The notes: a model not told the origin generated them from the sequence alone. A DNA stretch of 64,000 nucleotides from Saksenaea vasiformis B4078 (GCA_000697055.1 JNDT01002236.1:186001-250000), one strand, 5' to 3'. Positions 46,871-58,485 are shown, numbered from the stretch's first letter. A program made the numbers and translations.

Positions 46871-49848
46871 TTCAAAACCTTTATACCATTTGATCTGGTC
46901 ATTAGATGACGTCGGTAGTTCGGCAGAGCGGTGCTGTTGTACAATATATTTTCCAGGACTATCTGGATCCAAGCGGGCTGTAGACAGCGTCAACGTTGTG
47001 CAAACAAGCTGCAGCGAGAACGTGCGGACTTTCGCAACTGTGGTAAATCGGGCATACTGATTTCGCCTTATCACCGCTTCCAACAAAGCAATCGCGTTGT
47101 GCATGTTTTTGATGGTATCGTTCAGTGTGTGCTCCATCTTTTCTGTTGCCGGACCACCTGAAGACTCCATTACAGTTTTGTTGCGTTCGCTTCTATCATA
47201 CCCCCGACCATCAAGGTACCGGACGCCTCCTTGACTCCAGCTCTCTGGCAACACGTTCGACTCGACCTGCTCATCTGCTACCGGATCATATCTGATATGT
47301 GTGACAGGTAACGTTGATTGGGGATGAAGACAGATACCTTGAGGGTGCCTTCTTCTACAAGTTGCAAGAGGTACCCGTGCCAAGTACGTACGTCACTAGC
47401 ATTACATTTAGTTGACTTCCATCAATGGCAGACACTTACGCCTCCATAGCAGCAATCTCGGTGTTTTTTTAGCTTGTACCGAAGCCTGCGTTGGCAGATG
47501 CGTACTGAGGCCATCGTAGCTTGTCTGGCAGTACTATTCAAATGCTTGACTACTAGAGTCGGGACAATATAGAGTAGAAAGTCTAACCAGTCGACAGCTC
47601 GTAGCTTAGGCATAGTAAGGATATTTCTCCACGATCCTTGGAAAGCCGTTGAGATATACTTTCTCGATTTTTCTACCTTCTCCATAATGGTCCCTAGCAA
47701 TTGACTGTCAATTGCGAATGGGTCATCTGCACCAGGCGCTGTATACTTCCCCTGAATAAGCGAAAAGAACTGGTGACCGATGCTGTGACCCAGGAGGTGC
47801 ATTTCGTCGAGCCCATAAAATTCGGGACCATTGAAGCTCTTCAAAAATGACAGCCGTGGTGGTGCAATGATATTTGGCTACTTCATGGTAAGTTGATACG
47901 TCTAAATAACTTTGAAACATACGCCTTCGGCTGTTCGGAAACTCTCCACAGCTCGCCATTCCGAGCAGCCTTCTCTTTCAGGGAAGTACATACCACCCTC
48001 TTGTGGCCTCTCGCTGCGGGCTACGCAGATGCGACATCCATGATAGGAATTGTGGCCGGCGTGATTTACGAGAGCTGCCACAGCAGGCATATCACCCGAA
48101 GCAAAAAGTACGTGGACTTTGGCATGTATGCTGCTATTACCAACTCGTACAGTCATTCCTTTGTCCTGTAGAGTCTCTAACTCAGCACATAGGTCCATAA
48201 AGGGCCAAAAGTCTCTGGGGTGTTGGGGACCTGGGGCGATGCATATCTGGATCATGTTCTTGAACTCGTAACTGTAGTTTTTGTTAATTAGTTGTTAGGT
48301 TTGTCAAGCTACCATACCGCACTAAAGGACTCATACTGAGAATGACACAGTGAAATATGGTCATGCAATGCTTGTTGGCTGCGCATGGTTGGAATCCGTC
48401 CACGTATAATGCCAATGCAACGTCAAATTGGCTTGTGAATAGGTTTCTTGTATGATTTCTGTAGGTGCTTCCATCAAACAAGTCCTCATAGGTGTTCGGT
48501 TCACGTTGCCTACTGCTGCGATAAGCTAGTAATTCCCTCGTTGATGGATCAGCCAGCATGAGAGCCAGCTGTTCTCCAATGGGTAATGTTTGCAGAGTTG
48601 CATAGGGCACATTTCTGCCTTCTTTTTTTTAGGTGCCCCGCAGAATCTACACCGATCGATGGTCTGACTTCCAGAGAGCAGCATGCACCCGTTTCTGCAC
48701 GCAGGAATGCGCTTGGTCTTGATAGGGTAGAGTTCTGCGCAGAGCTGGCGTGACCGACGTGGCGACAGGAATATCCACGATCTAATCTTGCCAGTCAGAA
48801 CATCACATATCGAGAGCACTATGTGTCTCATACATACTAGCTACAGCATCATTCATGAGTTTTACTAGATCTTCATGTGCTGCTCTTGGAATTGCGTGAT
48901 TGTCGATTAGCTGTTGCATCCTGACACTTAGTCTATGAGTAGGATTGTCGAGCACATTTGATCTTTGGAAGTTAAATAAGATTGGCTCATCAGCTGCAGA
49001 AGGCACTGTATCGGTTTTCTAGTTAATATACGTTGAATCAATCTAAAGTGCAGAATGTACCTGCAGTCTCCTCATTATTGTCCAAGTCATTTCCAGATGG
49101 ATCTTGCTCGTCATCACCACGATCACTCAAAGTACTGTCAACATTGTCACCTGCATCACAATCTTCCTCGTTGTCAGCTGTTGTCTGATGATAATAATCA
49201 ACTTCGTAGTCATCTTGGATATCTAAGGCCATCCAACTATCGTCGAGATTATCAGCGGCTCCAGCACTATGCACAGACATGTCGTCGGAGTCCAACGCTT
49301 GTATGTTGAACTCTTGACTACCTGAGGAGGAAGTAGCAGGAACGGACTGAAAAGTGGCAATACTTGTTGCCTGCTCTTGAGATGTAGTTCTAATGTCAGA
49401 GAACTCTTCAGGTACATTCGCATTGCTATTACTCGTACAAAAGTTAGTTCAACAGCTCGGACATTCCATGTGTACAAAGTATGTCAATACATTTGATTAT
49501 AGCTGAGAGACGATTGTGCTGCATGTGCTTCAGCTTGGTCATGAAGTTGCTTGCATTGACGGTTATGTTTCGTAAAGACGCGTTTTTTGACATTTTTCCC
49601 GCACCAAGTGCGTTGGAAATGTCCATCAGGAATATCCAGTGTTAACTGCGCGCATCCGTTTGCGAGAACGTTCTATATTTAGTAGCAAAACAATTCGGTA
49701 GAGCAAGCAATGAAAGTCGAGAAGGTAGGGAAGTAATATTCGGAGGAGCAATTACTTTAATTACCCCTGTTTCAGACTGATCGATTTCCCACGGTTGTCC
49801 ATATAAGGACAGGCCGTCGCCTCGGTGTCTTTACTGATATCTACAATC

Positions 49849-50589
49849 ATCACCATGCCAAGCACACCAAACATTAAATCCGTTATTAACTTGATCAACG
49901 ATATTATCATTCCCAGTCTCCAGAGGATCGAAGAGACCCAGGAAGCGCGTGAAGTTTGCATCAACTGTTTAGAAGAACTCGCCCTTCGACAGTTCAGCAG
50001 CAGGAAGAGATAATCCGTCTGCTGAAAGAGGGCGAGCATACTTCCTAAGTCTTTGAGGATGAAGAGGAGCTTGTGGAGGAAGGAAGAACGCTGGATCGAC
50101 CAGTCACCATGGTGAATGGCAAAAAGACGTGCGGTCAGACTCACTGCCAGCTATTTCAAGGAATACGTCTGTCAGACCCTTTTTGATGGAAATTCTCAGC
50201 AGGCGACAAACGCAATGATGAACGTTGCAACTACCGTCAAGGACGCTATTAATAAGGTGCGTTCAACTCTGCAGGAGCCTAACCAGAATATCCCTTGGAG
50301 TCAGGTCCCAGCAGACAAACAGGCCTCGGCAGTTGCAGAAGTTGAGCGCTGTGCAAGCGTCTCTGGTGTTAAGCTCCAAAGATGCAAGAATTCCTGGGGC
50401 GCAAAGTGGCTTCTTCAGACTAAGTGGGGAAGCCATTATCAGTATCAAATGTTTTTGCAGAAGGTAAGTTGTCCAGAGTATTATCAGAGATTTACAAACA
50501 TTTCTTGATGCATCTAGGAGACTGAGAACGACGGAACATCATCAGAATATGTAAACAATCCATATCACATTTGGCGGTTAAGAAACATT
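49849..50589 (+). CDS. Second gene of the CACTA-like element, unknown
   Basis: Divergent from the tnp2 gene. Frames: a first segment MPSTPNIKSVINLINDIIIP with REVCINCLEELALRQF (from 49,855), then 50,116-50,466 with LTASYFKEYVCQTLFDGNSQ, AEVERCASVSGVKLQRCKNS and KWLLQTKWGSHYQYQMFLQK. A GTAAGT..TCTAG intron leads to ETENDGTSSEYVNNPYHIWR and a stop. CACTA elements often carry a second DNA-binding protein (TnpA-like), and this is a candidate by position only. Joining of the first two segments is unresolved. Confidence 0.45.
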
Positions 50590-50880
50590 ATGTTTTGACT
50601 AGGACCACTGCCCTTGGGCGTGCATCAAAGCGACGTCGTAATAGGCTGTAATAAAGATGGCTTGTTTGACGAAATCATAATCTACAATGTAGATAGGAAA
50701 ACTCTAGAACATTGCATTGGAACACAGAGCACTGTGAGGTTATCACAGAATTATATGACGTGTCATAGAGATAATCGTGGAATCCGATGATAAACATAGG
50801 GTGTATCATAGAATCTGTTAACATGGAATTTCTATGATCAGCATAGAACTATCGTGGACACTAGTCATAGAAATCGAACT
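50590..50880. other. Subterminal region of the CACTA-like element
   Basis: Carries repeated short motifs such as CATAGA, TATGAT and ATCGTGGA in both orientations, typical of subterminal transposase-binding repeats. No coding sequence. Confidence 0.5.
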
Positions 50881-50906
50881 CTTCTATGATAAATTTTCCC
50901 GTAGTG
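50881..50906 (-). repeat. CACTA-type terminal sequence
   Basis: On the minus strand it begins CACTACGGGAAAATTTATCA. It marks the right end of the transposon. Confidence 0.7.
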
Positions 50907-51169
50907 AGATGTTTGCTCCAGCTAATTATCCATATATATCCGAATTGACTGATCTTATGTATTTGCAAGCAATGAGTCTTCCTGTGAGGAAGTAGTTCAT
51001 TTCACGTTAATCCAAATGGTAGCTCGCGGTTAAATAATCTCATCATTGCATTGAAGCGGCTCATTGATGTTTTCTCGTTTTGATTGCTCTTGCCACTCCG
51101 ACCGCGTCAAATGCGGGGGAGGCTATCTCTGTGGTGGATCTAGCCTTGAGCCTTAAGTAAATTGGCACC

Positions 51170-51495
51170 ACGTATATTCCATTTACTAACCACAAATGAA
51201 TTTTTATGCTGTTCAAATAAATTTACTGGATTTTGACTGAGCATCTGCGTCAAATAAGTGTCACATTTCGTTCAAGTCGAATAAATTTTGCGCCGGAAGG
51301 TGATACGTCTTTGCGGTGAGAAGTAGTTTATTCAATGAGCAGTACGTCAAGTTGATGCAACTAGAGTAATACTTTGGCACCAATCTATAACCTAATGATC
51401 GTATGTTTAATTCCTTCCTTAGCACAAACCTGGCTCTTTATAGACGTCAACTAAGATATGGTAGCATAAAGATTTGTTTAATAAATAGCATGCAC
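51170..51495. repeat. Dispersed repeat, copy 2
   Basis: Diverged copy of 21,690-21,925 in the same orientation. Shared landmarks are TTCCATTTACTAACC, TTTTTATGCTG, AATGATCGTAT and AGCACAAACCTGGCTCTT. It sits just upstream of ALG9 and may overlap its promoter. Confidence 0.6.
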
Positions 51496-51669
51496 ATCGC
51501 TTAAGGCGTGTCCAAAATGAGACTCCGAGCAGCGCAGACGGTTCCGCAAAACACAGCAAAAAGCGGGGTTACAGCGTTTTCGACCGGCGGTCTTTTCTTG
51601 TTTCGGGGGACATTGCTGGGACAAACTTTTACGCGCACGTCCTACCTTTACTTGTTTACCAGCAAACAG

Positions 51670-54036
51670 ATGCCCGAGTTACGCTCGCGCTCTAATAAGA
51701 AGACAAAGAAAGGAGCAAAAAAAGCCGAAGAGGCGTCTGCTTCGCAAGCTCCTCGGGCGAATATCCAGGCTGAAAAGTAATGCTTTGCGCGAATGAAGCG
51801 AACATCACTCCGATTAACCTTTGATGAAGGGCTGCTCGCGATTTGCTGTCGGAATCAGGAACCTTGACCTTGTCATTCAGCTCTGCATTTCGACTCCTTC
51901 TTATCGTTCGTTGCGCCTCAGCGTTATACAACATCATCCACGACTGCGATGAGGTTTACAACTATTGGGAACCTCTGCACTATCTTCAGCATGGTTATGG
52001 CTTGCAGACTTGGGAGTATTCACCTGAATTCAGTATCCGTTCTTGGGCGTATATTGTGCTGCATTCGATGGCGTCGTTTGTTATGAGTATTCTCTTATCA
52101 AGCAAGGTAGAGAGAGAACACATTGCTATCTCATCGACTAAAGCATTTTACCTTCTAGCTTCAAACGTTTTATCTTCTTCGTCTTTCCTTTGCTGCATTC
52201 TCATCGTTTACAGAGGCAAAGTTTTATCGAACTGTAGTGGAGGAGATTAACCCTCACGTGGGTCGGTATATTCTGGTCGCTTTGTTTTTTAGCGCAGGCA
52301 TGTTCAATGCTGCCACTGGTAGGTTTTGGAAGAATGCAGATGTCATCCTGCTAATTGCGCAAAATAAGCCTTCCTACCTTCCACTTTCGCTATGTACACC
52401 ACATTCATGGCTTTCTCATACATCTTGCGACAACCTAACCATATCGACCGCAGTCGTACGTACTACGCAGTGTTTTGGCTCGGTCTGGGAGCGTTAGTGG
52501 GTTGGCCTTTCAGCGCTGTCGTTGGAATTCCATTCGCTATCGAAGAACTGCTAGTGTTTGGACGTGACACAGTTACGAGGAATGGGGTGGTTATGCAAGT
52601 AATGCGCTCACCCAATTGGCGTTTCAAGCGTGCATTCCGTTTGGCAGAAGCCATCCTGGTCTGCGCTGTGGGAATTGCAGTATGTAACGAGTTGGTTTTG
52701 TTTTTGCTATGGTGCTTAACCGCTTCATTAGATTCCCATCCTGCTAATCGATCATTACTTCTATCAGCAATGGTCCTTTGTTCCTCTGCGCATTGTCATG
52801 TACAATGTGTTTGGTGGCGAAAACCGGGGTCCAGATATTTTTGGCACTGAACCATGGTATTTCTATATCCTGAACGGATTTTTGAACTTCAATGTCGTGT
52901 TTTTGCTGGCGTTGGCATCTGCTGGTTGCGTGGTAAGTGCTTTGACAACTAGATTGGGGAACTATTCACAAACTGCGAGTGTAGATGATTACGGCCTATG
53001 TCGATCGTCAACGCGTACCGGGATCCACTCGAATTGAAGCAGCTTGGCCATATATTGTTTTGGGATTGAAACTGATCCCCTTCTATATCTGGTTTATTAT
53101 CTTCACTCTGCAACCTCACAAAGAAGAACGCTTCTTGTATGTTGCCTATCCTTTGATTACACTGAATGCTGCCATTGCACTGTACTTGATACGATCGTGG
53201 ACAAGTCGCGTGGCCCGTGTCTTAGGAGCTAATGTAAGTTGAATAAGAGGATAGGCTATACATGTTAACCACGGTTTGCAGGTCCAAGTGCGTGCCGCAG
53301 TAATCCAATATACTTCGTTTGCCATCTTGACTGTGTTTGCCGTCTTGTCTATGTCCCGTATCATTGCCATCCTTACGCGCTATCGTGCTCCTGCTGCTAT
53401 CTTCAGCTCATTGTGGAAGGAACGTGCACCCGACCAGCTTGTAAATCTTGACTACATCCAAGAGAACTATCCTTACGACACATCAATGAGAGAGCTCAAT
53501 TTGTGTGTGGGCAAGGAATGGCATCGTTTCCCCAGCAATTTCTTTTTGCCAAGTGACGTGCGATTGCAATTCATCAAGAGCGATTTTGAAGGTATGCTTC
53601 CTAAACCTTTCGAAGAAGACTTTGAATTTGCTACGTACAAGGAAGCAAATGAGACCGTGACCTACCGAAGACGCAAATTCCAGTTTGCAGGTGCTAAACA
53701 AGTCCAAAAGGGGTTCAATGATAAAAACAAGGAAGATCCTTCGTCTTATGTAAGACATATTGAAAACAACAGAAGCAGAATAAGAAATCTCTAACTTTTT
53801 CTTTTTACTAGGTGGACATTGAGGCATGTGACTATCTAGTCGATTCAGACTTCCCTCTACGCCCTCTTTCCATGCGTGAACCACGATATCTTCAGGATAC
53901 AAAGACCTGGGAAATTCTAGACTGTTATCCCATGCTTGATTCGGAGAACTCGAACAGATTATCAAGAGCATTCTGGGTCCCAGGTTCGCATGGATTAGCT
54001 TGGGGAGAATACTGTCTATTGAAGCGTAGAGCTTAA
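51670..54036 (+). CDS. ALG9: Alpha-1,2-mannosyltransferase ALG9 (GT22 family)
   Basis: Multi-exon, start at MPELRSRSNKKTKKGAKK (51,670), with a basic, Ala-rich cytosolic tail. Membrane-rich body with GT22 landmarks: the first lumenal loop motif HDCDEVYNYWEPLHYL, then YGLQTWEYSPEFSIRSWAYI, LGALVGWPFSAVVGIPFAIE, YNVFGGENRGPDIFGTEPWY, FTLQPHKEERFLYVAYPL and the C-terminal lumenal part with YPYDTSMRELNLCVGKEWHR. ALG9 adds the seventh and ninth mannose to the dolichol-linked oligosaccharide in the ER lumen. It contains several short introns. It stands alone among transposons, 13.5 kb from ALG2, with which it acts in the same pathway. Confidence 0.95.
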
Positions 54037-55670
54037 TTAGAAGATGTAGCCAAAAAAATAAAATAGATCAATACCTTAGGGACACATTTGTGTGTAACGT
54101 AGTTACCACTCTGTCACCGGTACCTGATGAGCAAAAGTACCTTGGCTAGATCGTATTCCGGGGAAAGCAGTGGAACAAAACTAGGTTAAGCACGATGAAT
54201 GTTGATATCACTTTGTGAGCATACTGCCTAAAAGATTTGCACGATGTTTCGGTGAGAAGTGTGATTCAGACGGTATTACAGGAGGTAATTGTTGACTTTT
54301 CGTGACGGAATCATAATGTTGGAAATGATTATCTTTATGCATCGGAGGCTATATGGGTCGTCCGAGGAGATATCGATGCTTCTTGGAAAATGCAAAACAA
54401 AGAGTCATCTTGTACTACATTTCTCTAGCGGAGGACTATTTGGCGACGGATGGCAAAGAAGGCTTGTAGTTCTTTTTGCATGTAAAGACAGTGTATATCC
54501 ATGAAAATGGTCATCTACCCCACCTTAAAGATTTAGGATATCAACGTGGATAACAAACCAATTCAAACTATAGCCACCCACCATGGTCTCAGAAACTGTC
54601 TATGCAATATGTACGAAATCATTGCATTTTTGACAAGTTTGAATGCAATTTTAGCGGTAATGGAAGGTAAGCTCTAGAGAAAGTAAATCATTTGCTGATG
54701 AAAGCTGTAGATATGTTCTCGCTGTCTCATACAATAATGCATTCCACGGTTATGATAGGGAGAGCAAGACAGACACCATCCTTCAAGCGGACGGGCCTGC
54801 CCTGAAGGCTGAGAGAGCGGGATTAGCGAAGAACACGATTGTCTCGAGGGTCGGGACCGAACCTGCGATTCACAATGATCCTTTGGGATTACACAAGATA
54901 ATACAACTTTCCTTATGTCGTTTTGGTATTACTCTTGATCCGCTGGCATACTAATATAACTCCATGTAAGCGCTATGTTTTTAGAGCATCTTTTACTAAA
55001 GTGTTTACATCTTTTTACAATTGATTTATAAAGTATTGGTTTCCATACCAATTAGCGCTCCTACTTGAAGGTGCGTACTGATACTGATTTAATAGCGGTG
55101 ATTCCTCGAGATCTCTAAAAAGTGTCAAATAATTGTATTGCTGTGAGAAACTGTTCCCTTACATCTCTGTGTACCTATTTCGGTAGCAATGTTTGCCTAT
55201 CCTCTCCCCCTTTCCCAGAATGCTGCCGCGCTACCAGAGTAGAATTGGCATATTTCAGTGCTCGATTTTGATCTATCGACGCACTCCATCTGCAACCTGT
55301 TTGCTCTACCATCAATCAAATCACTGTGCAAGAACTCGCTCTTGAGGGAGTCTGGTACATCGTCTCTCATAATCAAGGACCCCCATTAGTGCGACAAAGT
55401 CCTTTTTAGACGACATGGATGCCTAGCTAGACCCCATAAACCTCGCTATTTAGAACTGGAACTTTGGAATTGGGACTTTGTGTTCTAGTTAACAAGAAGA
55501 ACAAATTTCTATCTCTTATACGCTAAAGGAACACATAATTTTATTATCCAGATTTTTTGTTTATATCCTCAGATATACAATTATACATATGGTATGCGTG
55601 CAGGTGTGTGTGTGATAGGGAGAGATAGGGAGGGAGGGGTGCGTGGGAAGGTGTAGAAGGGTGGGTGTTC
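54037..55670. other. Spacer with relics only
   Basis: No intact gene. A plus-strand frame near 54,760-54,950 is protein-like (ILQADGPALKAERAGLAKNT) but isolated. The end (55,540-55,665) has poly-T and a GGGA/GTGTG-rich stretch. Probably decayed repeats. Confidence 0.35.
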
Positions 55671-56252
55671 TTACTGAGAATCGCTTAGTATCGTTTTCGT
55701 CATTTTAATCCTTCCATTGATAGCAACTATCTCGTTATCCAAGCGTTTACGCTTCTTCAGCTTCACCTGCAACTCTGTCTCAAGCATGATCAGCCCTTCT
55801 TCAAACGGCCTACATTTAATTTAACAAACAAAGCACATTACTGAACATTATGAGCCATATTTGAGACTTACCTTTTCCACGAAGTGGACGGTGTTCGTGG
55901 TAACGAGACGAATATTGCTGCTGCTGCTGGTGGTGGTGGTGGTGACGAGACGGAGACTGGTGTTGGTGGTTGCAGCTGAAAGTCTATTACTTGTTGCCTG
56001 TACACAACGTCTTTGCCGTCATGTTTCACTGGCAGTACTTCAACTTCCAACAGTCCGAACAACGAAGCAATCGAGCGACAGTGCCCGTTGTAGAACACTG
56101 ATGCATTTAAGTGATTATCAAAGTGGAAGCAACAGTAACTGATCAGAAGACGTCATGTCAAAATGACTAACAATATTTTTTAAAGTTCGGAGGATGGTTG
56201 TATCCCTCGGAACGTCCGGAAGTCGAGTGAATGCTACATGTTCGCCCGCCAT
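55671..56252 (-). CDS. Unassigned small protein with C-terminal coiled coil
   Basis: Exon frames: MAGEHVAFTRLPDVPRDTTI (start 56,252), then FYNGHCRSIASLFGLLEVEV and VYRQQVIDFQLQPPTPVSVS with a polyPro/Ala linker. A GTAAGT..TGTAG intron leads in phase to PFEEGLIMLETELQVKLKKR and ILSDSQ with the stop at 55,671. The junction between the first and second exons (about 56,100-56,170) has weak signals. The C-terminal 40 residues form a basic heptad helix. Total about 140 residues. No family recognised; the N-terminal part could be a small beta-barrel domain, but this is a guess. Confidence 0.5.
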
Positions 56253-56377
56253 ATGTCGTCTCTTTCAAAAGACGTTCTCTAAATAAAACGAGTGCACCCT
56301 CTTTAGAAACGTTTGTACTACCGTACAGCAGCCACGTTTTTTAAAACGCCGGCGGCCGCTCGGACATTGTATATTTA
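56253..56377. other. Short spacer before the Tc1 element
   Basis: Nothing recognised; likely promoter of the small coiled-coil gene. Confidence 0.3.
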
Positions 56378-56379
56378 TA

Positions 56380-57719
56380 CACTCCCCTAAAAAAAGTCTG
56401 TAGACGGTTTGTAAACTCCGAAAAATCAAATTATCTTTCTACAATCTATACATGCAATACATCTAACTATTTCTCATATAACATGCATGGGAAGCGCAGA
56501 GTTCGAAGTTATTACATCTGAAAAACTTACATATTACTTTTTTATTATATATTAGTATCTGGTGTGGCCGCCATGAGCCTCGATGACAGCTTTACATCTT
56601 TCGGGCATTGAGGCTACAAGATTTTCACAAACACTTGGAGGAATGGAATGCCATTCACTCACTAGAGCCGCCTCGAGCTCCTCGGAATTCTTGATTCGAT
56701 ATCTTATCTTCGAGATACGACGTTCAAGTTCATCCCAAAGGTGCTCGATTGGGTTGAGATCGGGGCTTTGTGCTGGCCAGCACGACATGACACGGATACC
56801 CTTTCTCTTCTTCCATAGCGTGGTGGATTTACAAGTATGAGGTGTAGCCCCATCCTCCTGGAAGACATAGTCTTCAAGATTGTTTTCATTTAAAAAAGGA
56901 AGTAGATTGCTTTTCAAAATGTCCTGATATTTCTTCCCGTTCACTTGCCTTCTACTGGAGTGATGGGGCCAACTCCGCTTGCATAGAAGCACCCCCAAAG
57001 CATCACTGCACCACCTCCAAACTTCGTTGTTTCACTTATGTGTGTTTCCATAAGTGCTTCTCCATCTTTTCGTATGACACGTTCTCGGCCGTCATTGCCT
57101 TTCACGCGGTATCTCGACTCATCAGACCAGATAACATTCTTCCATTGGTCCATGGACCAATGCTGGTGTTCCAACGCCCACTCCAGCCGTTTCTTCTTAT
57201 GTCTATCTTCTAGGCGTGGTCTACAAACTATCCTACGCGAATGGAATCCAAGTTCATGCATGGCTTTGGTAAACGTAGGGTAAGACATCTCCATGCATGT
57301 CTCTCGGAATGAATCAAAATGGGCCTTTACTGGTGCACGCGGATTGTTTCTGAAATCGCGCTCTAGCATACGCTTCGTTCTTTCTGTTATCTTCCTTGGT
57401 CTTCCTTCCCTCCGTTTTGAAGAAGAAGAACCAGTTGACTCGATGTTTTTTATAATACGATGAACTGTTGATTTTCCGACACCCCTTAACTTCGCGATTT
57501 CACCGTACGACATTCCAGACAGCCTCATGCCATACATGATGGAGTGCTCTTGCTCTGAAAACTCAGAGTTAGGCTTTCTAATAGTTTGCTAATATCCTGA
57601 AGCGTCATAATAAGTGTTTACAAAGAAAAGGAAGTATAAGAATCAAAAAAAGGTTCAAGCCAGTTGGCTAGGAACAGCGGAGTTTACAAACCGTCTACAG
57701 ACTTTTTTTTAGGGGAGTG
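56380..57719 (-). mobile_element. Tc1/mariner-type transposon, nearly complete
   Basis: 1,340 bp flanked by TA dinucleotides (56,378-56,379 and 57,720-57,721), the usual Tc1/mariner target duplication. The inverted termini begin CACTCCCCTAAAAAAAGTCT and are about 41 bp (56,380-56,420 and 57,679-57,719), differing by one T in the poly-T run. They enclose one transposase gene on the minus strand. Confidence 0.93.
56552..57537 (-). pseudogene. Tc1-family transposase with one frameshift
   Basis: The N-terminal frame (56,941-57,537) has paired helix-turn-helix domains (MSYGEIAKLRGVGKSTVHRI; GRPRKITERTKRML) and the first catalytic Asp in VIWSDESRY. The C-terminal frame (56,552 to about 56,960) has the second Asp in VFQEDGATPHT and the Glu in PDLNPIEHLWDELE, the DD34E triad. 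The frames meet near 56,950 and need one base to be continuous. Triad and termini are intact, so inactivation would be recent, or the break is a sequence error. Confidence 0.9.
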
Positions 57720-57721
57720 TA

Positions 57722-58025
57722 CGTCATCTTCTGAATCAGAAATCAATATCATATCTACGAAATTTCTGGATGTCCGCCTAAGGCTTTGTCTTATGCAATA
57801 AGCGACCACTATTGAAGATCAGTTGACTCCAAGATATCGACGGCGTCCAAATCTTTAAATTGTCATCCTGGATCTCTTCCGCTGGTTAGATTGTACACAT
57901 CTTCCGAGATACCTATATAGTCATAGAGATATCCAGTGAACAACTATAAACCTAAAACCATGTCGATCTTGTACATCCTCCTTTGATTGCTAAGATGTTC
58001 AATAAGCATTCGAGCAGTATAAATT
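57722..58025. other. Flank of the Tc1 element and LTR-like sequence
   Basis: Non-coding. The end (57,985-58,030) carries the TTCAATAAGCATT and GTATAAATT blocks shared with 41,690-41,816. Confidence 0.4.
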
Positions 58026-58485
58026 GTGGTATATGTAGACGGTCGTAGTATTCATCCTATTGAAATGTGTTCCAGGAAGATCGGGATTAACGTATTTACA
58101 GTGAGCTTCTCTAAATTGGGACACGGATTATGCCTCATCTCTAAATCATAGAGGCATAGCCGAGGTTGTTAACAAGATGGCACTGCTACCGCAGTAATTG
58201 CTATCATAAGCATCTATCACCGAGAAGAACGTTCATTTAAATCTAGATTCCGAAAGGACTGAACAAATATAAATAGGCAGACAAATTGAATGAAATAAAG
58301 ATATCCAACAGTCTCAAAAGATTTTATCCGTTTCCCTATTGTTAAACCCACTCAATTACCACATAAATAATGCTGATGGACATCTGTAATCATGATCTTT
58401 CCTTCTGAATAAATCTTCACCAAGAGTCTCAAAGTATTTTCTTATTGTTTCTCCTCTTACTAATTCTTCACATACCCAAATCAAT
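58026..58485. repeat. LTR-like repeat, copy B
   Basis: Homologous to 40,822-41,180, and in its last 110 bp to the module at 41,710-41,816. It thus joins, in one block, sequences that are about 520 bp apart in copy A. Contains TATAAATA and AATAAA. Confidence 0.6.

Larger units (their letters stand above)
41941..49626 (-). pseudogene. tnp2-family transposase, interrupted by a 4.8-kb insertion
   Basis: Minus-strand exons and frames from about 49,626 down to 46,871, resuming at 42,066-41,941. Landmarks: an acidic N-terminal region (49,038-49,295), a zinc motif CRNGCMLLSG..CRFCGAP, FDVALALYVDGFQP followed by TIFHCVILSMSPLVRYG, IQICIAPGPQHPRDFWPFMD, NHAGHNSYHGCRICVARS with GGMYFP, and FYGLDEMHLLGHSIGHQFF. 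The order matches tnp2/Plavaka transposases common in fungi. At the insertion point the two halves meet in the same phase when the inserted element is removed (GFE followed by LLSVMMTML), showing the gene was split by the insertion. Other frame changes may be introns or decay. Confidence 0.7.
41941..50906 (-). mobile_element. CACTA/Plavaka-like DNA transposon, interrupted
   Basis: The right terminus at 50,881-50,906 reads, on the minus strand, CACTACGGGAAAATTTATCA, a CACTA-type inverted-repeat end, followed inward by subterminal motifs with CTATGA/TCATAG. Inside are a tnp2-type transposase on the minus strand and a second gene on the plus strand. I did not find the matching CACTACGGG end on the left, so the left boundary is only a minimum, set at the stop codon of the transposase; that end may have been lost next to the LTR-like repeats. 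Confidence 0.65.

Noticed and set aside
54800..54870. tRNA-like T-arm (GGTTCGGTCCCGACC on the minus strand)
   Set aside because: The stem does not pair properly and I find no D-arm or anticodon arm at the right spacing.
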